Below are positions 36,280 through 51,566 of a stretch of DNA of 64,000 nucleotides, in pieces. Origin of the DNA: Ficedula albicollis (lineage: Eukaryota; Chordata; Aves; Passeriformes; Muscicapidae); the NCBI RefSeq assembly GCF_000247815.1, contig NC_021685.1:16497654-16561653 (forward strand), written 5' to 3'. Positions within the stretch are counted from its first letter, which is position 1. The number at the start of each line of letters is the position of its first letter. A program made the position numbers and the translations under genes. The notes beneath the pieces were generated by a model. The model saw only the letters and a list, made by a program, of their open reading frames with translations. It was not told the origin of the DNA and did not search any database.

Positions 36280-37405
36280 GGCAGGGCCCCCTCCCCACTG
36301 CCCCCAGCCCTACAGACCCTCTGTGTGGTGTCCCACACCGCCAGAGGGGAAGGAGAAGGACCCCATTGTCCCCAAACTTATAGACCCTCTGTGGCACCCC
36401 AAACACAGAGAAAAGGGGAAGGACAGGGACCCCATTGTCCCCAAACCTATAGACCCTCTGTGGCACCCCAAACACAGACAGAGGGTTAGGATAGGGACCC
36501 AACTGTCCCCGGACCTATAGACCCTCTTTGGGACCTCAAACACAGCCAGAGGGGTAGGACAGGGACCCCTCCCCACTGTCCCCAGCCCTACAGCCCCTCC
36601 CTGGACCCTAAACACAGCGAACAGAGGAGGGCAGGGACCCCTCCCCACTGCCCCAGCCCTACAGACCCTCTGTGGGACCCCAAACACAGCGGAAAGGGGA
36701 GGGCAGAGACCCCTCCCAGGGCAGGGACCCCTCCCCGCTGCCCCAGCCCTACAGACCCTCTGTGGGACCCCAAACACAGCGGAAAGGGGAGGGCAGAGAC
36801 CCCTCCCAGGGCAGGGACCCCTCCCCGCTGCCCCAGCCCTACAGACCCTCTGTGGGACCCCAAACACAGCGGAAAGGGGAGGGCAGAGACCCCTCCCAGG
36901 GCAGGGACCCCTCCCCGCTGCCCCAGCCCTACAGACCCTCTGTGGGACCCCAAACACAGCGGAAAGGGGAGGGCAGAGACCCCTCCCAGGGCAGGGACCC
37001 CTCCCCGCTGCCCCAGCCCTACAGACCCTCTGTGGGACCCCAAACACAGCGGAAAGGGGAGGGCAGAGACCCCTCCCAGGGCAGGGACCCCTCCCCGCTG
37101 CCCCAGCCCTACAGACCCTCTGTGGGACCCCAAACACAGCGGAAAGGGGAGGGCAGAGACCCCTCCCAGGGCAGGGACCCCTCCCCGCTGCCCCAGCCCT
37201 ACAGACCCTCTGTGGGACCCCAAACACAGCGGAAAGGGGAGGGCAGAGACCCCTCCCAGGGCAGGGACCCCTCCCCGCTGCCCCAGCCCTACAGACCCTC
37301 TGTGGGACCCCAAACACAGCGGAAAGGGGAGGGCAGAGACCCCTCCCAGGGCAGGGACCCCTCCCCGCTGCCCCAGCCCTACAGACCCTCTGTGGGACCC
37401 CAAAC
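36280..37405. repeat. 90-base minisatellite with degenerate left arm
   Basis: Right part: about eight near-perfect 90-base units with ACAGACCCTCTGTGGGACCC, CAAACACAGCGGAAAGGGGA and CCCTCCCAGGGCAGGGACCC. Left part (36280-36660): shorter diverged units of about 60 bases sharing CCTATAGACCCTCTGTGGCA, an older, less homogenised section. Confidence 0.95.
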
Positions 37406-37499
37406 CAGAGCTGTTGGTGGCACTGAGGTGGCACAGGGGCCGCGCTGCCATCGCCGTGCCCCTGCCGGGCGCTGGGCAGTGCCACGGCCCCGCTTTGGG

Positions 37500-37645
37500 A
37501 GTGTTGGCTCCAGCCGTAGCAACAGTTACTACGATTTCCTTTTCCCATTCCCTTTTCCCGACTCCACCGTCTTCCCACGGCAGCTCTGGCGCTGCCGGGG
37601 ATGTGTTTACAGGCAATTAAAGCTCATTAATTGCACGCAAGAAGA
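37500..37645. promoter_or_regulatory. Candidate non-coding element
   Basis: Unique stretch with GTAGCAACAGTTACTACGAT (a GTAGCAAC/GTTACTAC dyad at 37517) and GGCAATTAAAGCTCATTAAT (37611), rich in TAAT-type words between two GC-rich blocks. Confidence 0.35.
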
Positions 37646-37774
37646 AGCAGAAGCCCCGCGGCAATACGGGAGGGGCGAGTCCCGCAGGGGGCAGAGGCAG
37701 CCCCGGGCATCCCTGGCACATGCAGAGGGATGAGCGGGGTCTGCACCCCCCCCCGGGGTGAGGCCGGGATATGT

Positions 37775-37866
37775 GTGGGTGCTCTGGTGGGTGTCACCTG
37801 CTCAGCAGCTCTTCGGGGACACTGCTCTGGTGGGTGTCATCCTGCTCAGCAGCTCTTCGGGGACAC
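37775..37866. repeat. 41-base tandem duplication
   Basis: GCTCTGGTGGGTGTCA and CTGCTCAGCAGCTCTTCGGG occur twice (37780 and 37824). Confidence 0.85.
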
Positions 37867-38255
37867 CAATCCAAAAAATTATAAAAAAAATCCGAAAAAA
37901 AATGAAAAAAAAAAAAAAATCAAAAAAAAACTCTCAAAAATTTCCAAAATTTTTTCGGGGGGGGGGGGAAAAATTTCCAAAATTTTTTCCTCACCATCCG
38001 AGCTCCCAAAAATTTCCAAAAATTTTTCCTCCCCATCCGACAGCGTGGTCACCGCCACCTCTTCCGTTGCAGTTCCGGGCCCGTAACAATTGAAAGCAAA
38101 AATTTGGAGCCGATATTCCCGAATTTTTTTTCCTTTTTTCCCCAAACTTTTCCCCGAATTTTTCCCTATTTTTCCTCATTTTATTCCCATTTATTTTCCC
38201 ATTTTCCCCCAATTTTTCCCCAATTTTTTCCCCATTTTTTTTTCCCTAGAGCACA
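37867..38255. repeat. A-tract/T-tract low-complexity block
   Basis: Long A runs, then (AAAAATTTCC)-type words around a G9 tract at 37960, then T-rich with CCC interruptions (TTTTTTCCCC). The A-rich left and T-rich right halves could fold back on each other. A short unique strip (38040-38105) lies between them. Confidence 0.85.
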
Positions 38256-38616
38256 GAGCGATGTCAGCACCAAACTGAGGGGCAAAGGGGTGAAGCAGCT
38301 CCTCCTCCGCGGGGTACCAGCCCCATATTCCTCTCTCCAGCCCTGCCCTGGGGATGAATTCAGCTCCCGCCTGGGCAGCAGGGAGCGGAGCAGGATCTTG
38401 CTCGAGGCTCTCCCCGCACGTGTCTGAGCAGAGCTGGCACCAGGCAGGGGCCGAGCTGCGCTCCCGAGCTTGGGAAAACATCGGGAAAACAATAGCGTTC
38501 GTTAGCAGGGAGGAGAAAAACCTTCCCGCGGGCTGAAATGAGGCTTTGATTGGGAACAGATGCGGGAGGGAAGGTACCGGCACGGAGCGGGCACGGGGCC
38601 AGGAGCCAGCCTGGAG

Positions 38617-38897
38617 AGGGAAGGGAAGGGAAGGGAAGGGAAGGGAAGAGGGAAGGGAAGGGAAGGGAAGGGAAGGGAAGGGAAGGGAAGGGAAGGGAAG
38701 GGAAGGGAAGGGAAGGGAAGGGAAGGGAAGGGAAGGGAAGGGAAGGGAAGGGAAGGGAAGGGAAGGGAAGGGAAGGGAAGGGAAGGGAAGGGAAGGGAAG
38801 GGAAGGGAAGGGAAGGGAAGGGAAGGGAAGGGAAGGGAAGGGAAGGGAAGGGAAGGGAAGGGAAGGGAAGGGAAGGGAAGGGAAGGGAAGGGAAGGG
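38617..38897. repeat. (GGGAA)n pentanucleotide array, about 55 copies
   Basis: Pure purine strand with one GAGGGAAG interruption at about 38648. Polypurine/polypyrimidine mirror-repeat DNA, able in principle to form a triplex. Confidence 0.96.
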
Positions 38898-39990
<1,093 letters not shown>

Positions 39991-40789
39991 CTGCCAGGAC
40001 CCCTCTGGGGGGGGTGACAGGATCAATACTCACCTGAACCAGAGAATCCCAGCACCCCAGGGAGCGGGAAGGGCTCCATCCACCTCTCCCCCCGGCTTGG
40101 TGACAGCCCCATCAGCACCTCTGGAGGCTGCTGGGCCCTTTTTAACCCTTTCCTGGCAGGGCTGGTTGCCAGCGGCCCCCCCCGCGCCGACGTCAGGCTG
40201 GCAGGAGCTGCCAGCTCCGACGGCTCCAGATAACACGCGGAGAAAAGACAAGGGAAGGGCTCCGGCAGCAGGATGAGCTGGCAGCGAGTCCTGCCCAGCC
40301 CCCGGGCCACCCACAAGGTGCCCTCGGGTGCAGGAGCCACGGTTGGGGTGAGGTGGGTGCTGGTCGTGGAAGAAAAGCCACGCAAAGTGGCAGAGCTGGG
40401 TGACGCTGACTCACCCACCCCGCTGTGCCCTGGAGCTGCACGGACCCCCGGAGTCCTGGGCAGCAGAGCTGGGCACCTTTAGGTGGTCCCAGTGCCACCC
40501 ATGCTGTGATGGGTGGGGCCATCCCAGTGCTCTTCCCAGTCTCCACCTCACCGGAGCATCCTTTGGTTTCCAGGTGGCAGCAGGAGCTGGGCTGGGGTCC
40601 TGGGGAGTGCACCTGGAATGCTGGGACGTGCAGGTGTGTGGGGACAGCGTGTGACACCCAGCACCCACAGGCCTCACCCTCGTGAGTGACAGGTGGTGGC
40701 AGAGACCCAAGGGCAGGACAGCCCACGGTGCCCATGAGTCCCTTTCCCCAGTCCCATCACCAGCTCCTCTGTGGTGGGCACCAAGTGCT

Positions 40790-40965
40790 GGCACAGCAAT
40801 TCCTGAGGCTGGGCAGGCCCTGGCACAGCGTGCCCAGAGAAGCTGTGGCTGCCTCTGGATCCCAAGGCCAGGCTGGACCGGGTTTGGAGCAGCCTGGGAT
40901 GGTGGCAGGTGAGCTTTGAGGCGCCTTGCAACCCAAACTGAATCATTCCGTGATTCTGTGCAGCT
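40790..40965 (+). mobile_element. CR1 LINE 3' fragment
   Basis: GTGCCCAGAGAAGCTGTGGC, TGCCTCTGGATCCCAAGGCC, GGAGCAGCCTGGGATGGTGG and a CTGAATCATTCCGTGATTCT end, as in the CR1 3' tail. Confidence 0.8.
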
Positions 40966-41475
40966 TCCCTGCTCCCAGTGCCTCTGCAGAGTCCCTGGGG
41001 GGGCTTTTCTTCCCCAGCCTGGTGTCCTGAACTGATTTCCAGCTGCTGGGAGATTCCTGGAGTTCCCTCGAAGCTGAAATATTCCACAGGGCTGGATCAG
41101 GGGAGGGAGGCAGGGAATGATGAATTCGCTCTCAGGTCCTGCTGAGGGTGGGGTCCCTGCCTGGATCCCTCTCCTGGCAGCTCCTGAAGGCGCCCCGAGG
41201 CTCAGTGAGGCTTTGCCCTGTGCCCACACGGCTTCACCATGCTCTTCCTCAGCCCACGGAGGAGGAAGGAGCCCAGCAAACACAGGCAGCAGCAGAGGAT
41301 GTGAGGAATGAGCAGGAGGAGAGGGACTCGTGTCCCCACGCAAACCTCCCCCTTGCTCCGTGCCAGGTGGGCACCGGCTCTGGTGTGGGGTCACCTCCCA
41401 CGGAACAGTCTCAGCTCTAATCCACATCTCAATATTTAGGATTTAATCAGCACTGAACTAAGTACCTTCTTTATT
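40966..41475. other. Unassigned
   Basis: Unique sequence, last part (41420-41475) AT-rich (ATCTCAATATTTAGGATTTA). No exon recognised. Confidence 0.45.
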
Positions 41476-41481
41476 TATTCA

Positions 41482-41497
41482 CCCCCCCCCCCCCCCC
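41482..41497. repeat. Poly-C tract (16 b)
   Basis: One of only two long C runs in the window; the other (48642-48656) abuts a poly-G run. Short enough to be natural. Confidence 0.9.
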
Positions 41498-41759
41498 TTT
41501 TATCCGATCTCTCCCTCCTTTTAAGGCAGCGAAGATCTGCGACTCCGTAGGAATTAATTTGCCTAATTAGTGTCTTTGGGAAGCTCTCCCTCCTGCGCAT
41601 GCCCCGGCTGGGGGGGATTCCAGGCTTTGGGGATGCTGCGCCTGCTGCGGGATCCTTCCCTCACCTCCCCCTGCCCCGGCCGCCATCGGGGGGTGCCCAC
41701 GGCCCTGGGGGCACCCCGGGGTGGGCCCGGGGGGCGGGAGCGGAGCGGGCGGCTGCCAG

Positions 41760-42090
41760 GGAAGATGAATGGTTTTAATCACGCCGCTTACAGGGCACCA
41801 TCTGAAGTTTCGTGTAAGTTATGATAGCGACAGTTTGCACGAAAATTGTATTTCCAGGCTTCATTGACTGGCTTAATGAGAATCTTTACGTGTCAGATAT
41901 TAAATTAAGAAATTAAAGAGCTGTTTCGGTGTGTATAGACTCCTTCCCTCGCACTGAGCTGCTTCTTCCAGATCAATCAGGAACGCGCCTCTAGAAAAGA
42001 TGGGAGAAGCCTTTGATTTTCTGTCACCGGGGAAGTGAATCTAATACGCGTTGGCACCTAATTCATGTTTTATTAAAAGGCATGAGGTGG
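41760..42090. promoter_or_regulatory. Candidate conserved non-coding element
   Basis: Longest clean AT-rich, non-repetitive island of the right half: GGTTTTAATCACGCC (41772), GCACGAAAATTGTATTTCCA (41837), GACTGGCTTAATGAGAATC (41866), TTAAATTAAGAAATTAAAGA (41900), AGCCTTTGATTTTC (42008) and CTAATACGCGTTGGCACC (42041). Contains homeodomain-type and CTTTGAT words. Sits next to a CpG-rich patch at 41690-41760. Confidence 0.45.
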
Positions 42091-42580
42091 CAGTGCCGGC
42101 CCCCGCCTCTGCCTGCTGCCCTCTCTGGGAGGAGGGAGCAGCCCCGGCGCCGCCACCCTCGGCTCTGAGCGCTGCCTGCCTGTCACACGTGTCCCCAGTG
42201 CCACCATCCCGGGGCTGGGGACACCAGGAGGTGCCAGGTGCTAGCCAGAGATTAAGGTCAGCTGGGAAAAAGCCACGTTGGAATCACCAGGTTGGAAAAT
42301 TGTGCTGCTCTCCTGTGCGGCACCCCTGCTTTCCTTCCTGCGCTGGCCGTGTTGGACGTGAATTCCCTGAGCTTTTTGGTCTCTTCTCTCTGGTTTTGCT
42401 GGGAACGGGTACTTGGCCAACAACTGGCCAGCTGGGATGGGGAAGATGTCACAGCCATGGGGTGGGACTTGAGTCATGGAGCGGGGCTGGGCATGGACAG
42501 GCTCCTGGGCACAGTGAGCTGGATGGGGCAGAGAATCCCTGAGCGCCACAGACACTGGAGATAAACAGCTGGCACAGGAA
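42091..42580. other. Unassigned
   Basis: Unique moderately GC-rich sequence; no exon or repeat recognised. Confidence 0.45.
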
Positions 42581-42589
42581 TGTGGAGAG

Positions 42590-42780
42590 TAACCCCGAGA
42601 TCAGGGACCCCAGGGATCAGTGCCCCGAGGCAGGGACACCCAGGGACAGCAGGGACACCAGGGATAAATGGCCCTGGATGGCCTCACACGGGGACACCAG
42701 GGACAAATCCCCCTGTTCAGAGGCACGCAGGGGCTCTGGAAATAGCCCCTGGAGCAGGGACATGCTGGGACAGTGCAGAT
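42590..42780. repeat. Degenerate AGGGACACCAGGGA minisatellite
   Basis: Irregular spacing of CAGGGACACC, CCAGGGATAA and CCAGGGACAA words, about ten diverged copies. Confidence 0.6.
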
Positions 42781-42884
42781 AAGTTGGGGACACCAGTCAG
42801 CTCAGTGAGAGTCCAGATGGGACGTGGCTGTGTTTCCTGATCCACCTGCACCCTGTCACAGAGGATCTTGGGGACACTTTGGTC

Positions 42885-45884
<3,000 letters not shown>

Positions 45885-46340
45885 CGGGTGCTCCGGGGTG
45901 GAGGCGGCTGGGGGGTGCTGGGGGTGGCTGGGTGGCTGCTTGCAGCCGCCAGGGCTGAGTATTCCCGGGGAGTGGGGGGTGTTTGAGCCCCTGGGGGTGT
46001 TTCCCCAATGCCCCCATCCCACAGAATCTGCGGGGATGTGCGCACAGACACGGCTTGGATGGAGCTCCGAGCCGCCTGGAATGGTGGGAAGTGTCCTGCC
46101 CGTGGCTTTTGAGATGGGCTTTGAGGTCCTTTCCAACCCGAGCATCTCTGGGATTCCATGATTTCAGGATCAGGCTGAATTCCGGGTGTACACTGCGTTC
46201 CTCGCTGTGTGTGACACGGAGCCGTGGGGTGTCCGCGCTGCAGAGGGTCCCCAGGGTGTGGCGGGGCTGTCAGGGCTCCAGGGAGCGGGTGGCAGCAGGG
46301 TGGGCCGCAGGGACAGCCACACACCCCATTGTCCCTCCCC
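45885..46340. repeat. Segmental duplication, copy 1, right part, with CR1 tip
   Basis: Matches 47819-48308 except for a 38-base extra CTCCGGGGTGGAGGCGGCTG unit in copy 2. Holds a CR1 3' tip on the + strand at about 46070-46165 (GGTGGGAAGTGTCCTGCCCG, CTTTGAGGTCCTTTCCAACC). Ends CCATTGTCCCTCCCC and then joins copy 2 directly. Confidence 0.92.
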
Positions 46341-47304
46341 ACAAAAAGGGGACAGGGGCCCCAATCCCTGGTGCTCAGCACTCTTGGATGGAGTCCTGGC
46401 ACTCTCCCAGTCCTTCCAAAGCCGAAGGTGAGGAGAGGAAGGTGTTGTTGTTGCAAACTGTCTGTCAGGGCAGGAGAAATCCCCTCTCCAGGCCTCTGAG
46501 CACCACCATCCATCTTCTGCTCCCTGTGCCGGCCCCAGCTTCTCCTTGTGTGGAGAAACTTGGTGTAAACAGCTTAATTTGGCACTAATATGAGCGGTGA
46601 CACCACGTGCCGTGTCACCCACCGATTCAGCCAGTTGGGCCCCATCAGTCATTTGGGCCTTTCCACTTTTTGATTTTACAATCAGAAGGAAACAACCTCC
46701 CTGGGCTGGGCTTGCTGTATGTCCCTCAGCCCCATGGCCAGTGTCCCTGCAGAAGCCTGGTCCCAGTGTCACCTCTCTCCCCACTCTCTGGGACTCTGTG
46801 TCCCCACAGGAGCTTAGTCCCAGTATTACCAGTCCTGTCCTCACTCACTGGGACCCTCTCCCTGCAGGAGTGTGGTCACAGTGTCACCAGCCCTGTCCTC
46901 ACTCACTGGGACTCTCTGTCCCTGCAGGAGTGTGGTCCCAGTGTCACCAGCCCTGTCCCCACTCCCTGGGACTCTCTGTCCCTGCAGGAGCCTGGTCCCA
47001 GTGTCACCAGCCCTGTCCCCACTCCCTGGGACTCTGTGTCCCCACATGAGCCTGGTCCTGGTGCCACTCACAGCGTTGCTCCCACATCCCTTGGGACACC
47101 TGTGGGTGCCAAAGGAGATGTGGGAGAAGCTGGAGCCACGGTGCCCTCTCCAACAAGGACTGAGTGCCAGCATTCCTGCAGGGATGATGCCCCCAGGCAC
47201 CCTGGCCCAGCAGGACCTCGGTGTCGCTGTCCCCAGGCTGGCCGAGGTGCTGTCACCGCCTCGCCAGCCCACCCTGGCAGCCGGGCACCCCGCTGGCCCT
47301 GCCT

Positions 47305-47425
47305 AAACGTCTCATTAAAGAGATTCGCGGGGCTGCTGAGCCGGGCTGTAATCTGGCGCTTACCGTTCATTTGTTCCAGCGTCTCAGGCAGCCGGCAAAG
47401 GTCGTTGGATCTTTAATTACGGGGA
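47305..47425. promoter_or_regulatory. Candidate non-coding element inside copy 2
   Basis: Unique: CGTCTCATTAAAGAGATTCG (47309), GGGCTGTAATCTGGCGCTTA (47343), GGATCTTTAATTACGGGGAG (47408). TAAT-type words in a CpG-rich setting. Confidence 0.35.
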
Positions 47426-47471
47426 GACAAGCGGCGGGCGCAGCGGGGAGGAGGAGAAGCTGCGGGCAGGC

Positions 47472-47498
47472 GGGGGGGGGGGGGGGGGGGGGGGGGGG
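47472..47498. other. Poly-G run (27 b)
   Basis: Short enough to be a real G tract in a G-rich context (GCGGGCAGGC before, CGGCGAGCGCGG after). Confidence 0.5.
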
Positions 47499-48044
47499 CG
47501 GCGAGCGCGGATAACGAGGGAGACGCGCTCTGCTCTGCCCTCGGGAGCCGGCAGGCGACACGAGCCGCGCTGTCACAGCGCCCTTGTCACAGCCTGGCTG
47601 CGCACTGACCGCAGCCTCGCCTGGCGTCGCCTCCTTCCTCATCCCCCTCGTTTTTGGCCGTGCCCCCTGCACAGCCTGGCTCGCCTCCTTGCCGCCGCTC
47701 CCGTGCTGTGCGCCCAGCCCTGGACGCACGGGCGCGGCCGTGCCAGGATCGGGTCAGCTGGGACAAGCCAGAATTGCCAGCTGGCGAAACCCCAGGGATG
47801 TGTCGACACGCAGGAGGCCGCGGGTGCTCCGGGGTGGAGGCGGCTGGGGGGCGCGGTGCTCCGGGGTGGAGGCGGCTGGGGGGTGCTGGGGGTGGCTGGG
47901 TGGCTGCTTGCAGCCGCCAGGGCTGAGTATTCCCGGGGAGTGGGGGGTGTTTGAGCCCCTGGGGGTGTTTCCCCAATGCCCCCATCCCACAGAATCTGCG
48001 GGGATGTGCGCACAGACACGGCTTGGATGGAGCTCCGAGCCGCC

Positions 48045-48135
48045 TGGAATGGTGGGAAGTGTCCTGCCCGTGGCTTTTGAGATGGGCTTTGAGGTCCTTT
48101 CCAACCCGAGCATCTCTGGGATTCCATGATTTCAG
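48045..48135 (+). mobile_element. CR1 LINE 3' tip, copy 2
   Basis: GAATGGTGGGAAGTGTCCTG, CTTTGAGGTCCTTTCCAACC, CATCTCTGGGATTCCATGAT. Same insertion as at 46070-46165, carried along by the duplication. Confidence 0.75.
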
Positions 48136-48306
48136 GATCAGGCTGAATTCCGGGTGTACACTGCGTTCCTCGCTGTGTGTGACACGGAGCCGTGGGGTGT
48201 CCGCGCTGCAGAGGGTCCCCAGGGTGTGGCGGGGCTGTCAGGGCTCCAGGGAGCGGGTGGCAGCAGGGTGGGCCGCAGGGACAGCCACACACCCCATTGT
48301 CCCTCC

Positions 48307-48308
<2 letters not shown>

Positions 48309-48350
<42 letters not shown>
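48309..48350. other. Poly-G run (42 b) between overlapping ends
   Basis: CCACACACCCCATTGTCCCT plus CCCC stands on both sides, so the flanks overlap by 24 bases and no sequence need be missing. Confidence 0.9.
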
Positions 48351-48955
<605 letters not shown>

Positions 48956-49109
48956 CTTGAGCGTCACTGGGAAGCTGCCTGGGTTTGCCAGAGCCCGGCA
49001 CTCTGGGGGCTCCAGGAGCGTCCCCTGTTTGTCCCCAGCCGTCCTGGGCAGGGCAGGAGGGGCTGAGCCCGGCCAGGGCTGCCGGTCACGGTGGGCACTG
49101 GGCACCCTG

Positions 49110-49790
49110 AGTGATTCTGGGGCACAGCATCATCCTCTTCCTCAGGCCCACCGTCCCTGGAGCATCCTCCTGCCTTGGCTGGAAGTTCTGGATCATCCTC
49201 TGATCAGCATTACCATCCCTGGAGCATCCTCCTGCCTTGGCATGGAAGTTCTGGATCATCCTCTGCCTCAGCATCACCATTTTTAGAGCATCTTGCTGCC
49301 TCAGTATCACCATTTTTAGAGCATCCTCTGCCTCAGTATCGTCATTTCTGGAGCATCCTCTGCCTCAGCATCACCATTTCTGGAGCATCCTCTGCCTCAG
49401 TATCGTCATTTCTGGAGCAACCTCTGCCTCAGCATCACCATTTCTGGAGCATCCTCTGCCTCAGCATCACCATTTTTAGAGCATCTTGCTGCCTCAGTAT
49501 CACCATTTTTAGAGCATCCTCTGCCTCAGTATCATCATTTCTGGATCATCCTCTGCCTCAGTATCACAATTTTTAGAGCATCCTCTGCCTCAGCATCACC
49601 GTTTCTGGAGCATCCTCCTGCTCTGCATTTTTAGAGCATCCTCCTGCCTCAGCCCAACCCTTCTAGAGCATCCCCTTCAATCCCATCTCAGCACTTTTGG
49701 AGCATCCTCTGGTGTCAGCATCAGCATTTCTGGAGCATCTTCTGCCTTGGCACCACCATTTCTGGAGCATCCTCTGCTCAGTTCCTGCAT
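49110..49790. repeat. Degenerate 33-base minisatellite
   Basis: About 19 units with core GGAGCATCCTCTGCCTCAGC and ATCACCATTTCTGGA or ATTTTTAGA variants. More diverged than the other arrays, with units of 24-45 bases at its ends. Confidence 0.9.
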
Positions 49791-49929
49791 CACTTCAGCT
49801 GTGCCCACGGTGCCAGATCCAGCTCCCAGCCCCATCCTTTTCTCCAGCGGGAGTCCTCATCCCGTGTTTCCCTGTCTCCCATCTCTCTCCCTTCCTCCCA
49901 CATCTCGCTGGCTCCCTTGAAGACTCACA

Positions 49930-50030
49930 TGCCTAATCCGCTTGTTAGCCTCTCCCTTCATCTAAAACCAATATGCAGCTGAACGCTGGAGATAATTAAT
50001 TGATCAATTAGATAGAGAACTGCCTGTGCT
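49930..50030. promoter_or_regulatory. Candidate element with perfect palindrome
   Basis: CCTAATCCGCTTGTTAGCC (49932) and TAATTGATCAATTA at 49997-50010, a perfect 14-base palindrome of two homeodomain-type half sites. Confidence 0.4.
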
Positions 50031-50480
50031 CGTGGCACTGAGCACACGGAGGAGGGGGGGGGCTGTGCCAGCACACCTGGCAGTGCCCACGCCTGACTGA
50101 GGGGGGCTGTGCCCACCTCGGGGTGTGCTCAGTGTCCCCACAGGAGGGGACAGGCCACCAGCCAAGGTGACCATGGCTGCAGGGCAAGGCACCTCATGCC
50201 TGTGGCGCATGGCGTGACACATTGACACCAGAGCTGGGAGGGTGCAAGAGCTCCAAATCCTACCCAGGGGGGCTTCTTCCCCCTGGCATCCTCAAAACTC
50301 CCCTTCTCCCGGAGGCTGCTGTGCCCTCAGCCACCCCAGAGCACACATCGGGCCCTCAGCCATCCCAGAGCACACATCGGGGTGCTGAGCACCTGGAGGG
50401 GTCCCAACTGTCAGGGTGGGGTCCCAGCTGTCAGGGTGGGGCGCCAGCACCCCGAGGGGGGGGGGCTGCCAGCGAGGCAG
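50031..50480. other. Unassigned
   Basis: Unique GC-rich sequence, with small local duplications (CCCTCAGCCA(C/T)CCCAGAGCA at 50331 and 50355; CTGTCAGGGTGGGG at 50409 and 50429). Confidence 0.5.
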
Positions 50481-50800
50481 GGTGCTGCAGGGAAGTAAAT
50501 AATGCAGCAAACCCGTGTCTGCCAACCCCCTCCTCCCCGAGCTTTGAAAAGCAACACATTACCCTGATCTCCAGACACGAGTTTTTGTCACCAAACAGGG
50601 TGATGAGGAGACTTTGAAGCAAATACAAACACCGGGAAAGGGAATACATAAGAAGAGAGTCGCGTGTTCTCTTCAGAAAACAATTGCGGTGTCAACTACA
50701 CGGAGCAGCTCCGTGGAGGGGGAGCTGCTAACCAGGAAGCTGACAGCCCCAAACGCCGGGAATTAGCATCCAAAGAAGGAAATCGTCCCTCTGCTGACAG
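50480..50800. promoter_or_regulatory. Candidate non-coding element
   Basis: Non-repetitive, balanced composition: GAAGTAAATAATGCAGCAAA (50492), GCTTTGAAAAGCAACACATT (50541), GACTTTGAAGCAAATACAAA (50611), AACAATTGCGGTGTCAACTA (50679). No splice-bounded open frame in it. Confidence 0.35.
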
Positions 50801-51560
50801 GGCTGCAGCATCTTCCCCTCCGCAGGTCACACAGGGTTCGCCTTCCCCTCCTCCCCTTGCTCCACACCTCGTGCCCTGTGTGCCCCCACTCGTGCCCCAG
50901 CGCGGTGGCATCGCTGTCCCAGCTGGGGACAGACCCTCTCTTCTCCCTCCTGTGCTTTGTCACCTGCATGCACAGTCCCGTCTTGCACACCTTGCACAAG
51001 CTCTGACCCCCCTCTGGACGCCCTCACACCTCACATCTTCCACACTCCCACCCCACACACCTCCCGTGATCTCATTCTCCGTGGATGCTCTCACATCCCG
51101 CGGTCCTGCAGGTCCTCACCTGCGTGTTCCTTTTTCCTTGACACTCTCCCTGGAGCTCCCAAAATAACATTTACCTGTGCTACTTATAGCCTGGGAGATG
51201 GCATCACCCCGTGGCAGGTCCCCCTCTCCATCTGGATTTCACCTGGACATTTAAAATTGGAATTTGGGCAGGATTTGGGGGTTTGTCCGTAAACCAGGCC
51301 CTGCACTGGGAGGGTTCAGGGCAGCCCTTGGGAGCTCAGCTTGGGATTCTGCTTCTTCACCCCCCTGGGGGCCAGCGATGGGCTGTGCCTGGCTGATACC
51401 TTGGGGTGGGGACCCCGGGGATGTTGGGGCACGGGGTGGCACCTTTGTGCCACACACAGGCACCTCCTTGCCTGCAGATGCAGCTGCACTGGTGCTCTGC
51501 ATGCGCTCCTGCAGCCACTGCACGCTCAGCACGGGAGCACTCACCCCCTGCACGAGCACT
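50801..51560. other. Unassigned
   Basis: C-rich unique sequence with many CACACCTC words; leads into the CACACCCACC minisatellite. No exon found. Confidence 0.45.
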
Positions 51561-51566
51561 GCCAGC

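Larger units (their letters stand above)
46341..48308. repeat. Segmental duplication, copy 2 (about 1.97 kb)
   Basis: Complete version of the duplicated unit: 46341-46982 equals the left part of copy 1, 47819-48308 equals its right part, and the middle is present only here. The 60-base minisatellite (46750-47060, TCCCAGTGTCACCAGCCCTG) has one extra unit compared with copy 1. Confidence 0.9.

Noticed and set aside
36310..37733. Frames over the 90-base repeat on both strands
   Set aside because: 90 is divisible by three; simple repeat peptides on both strands, no family match.
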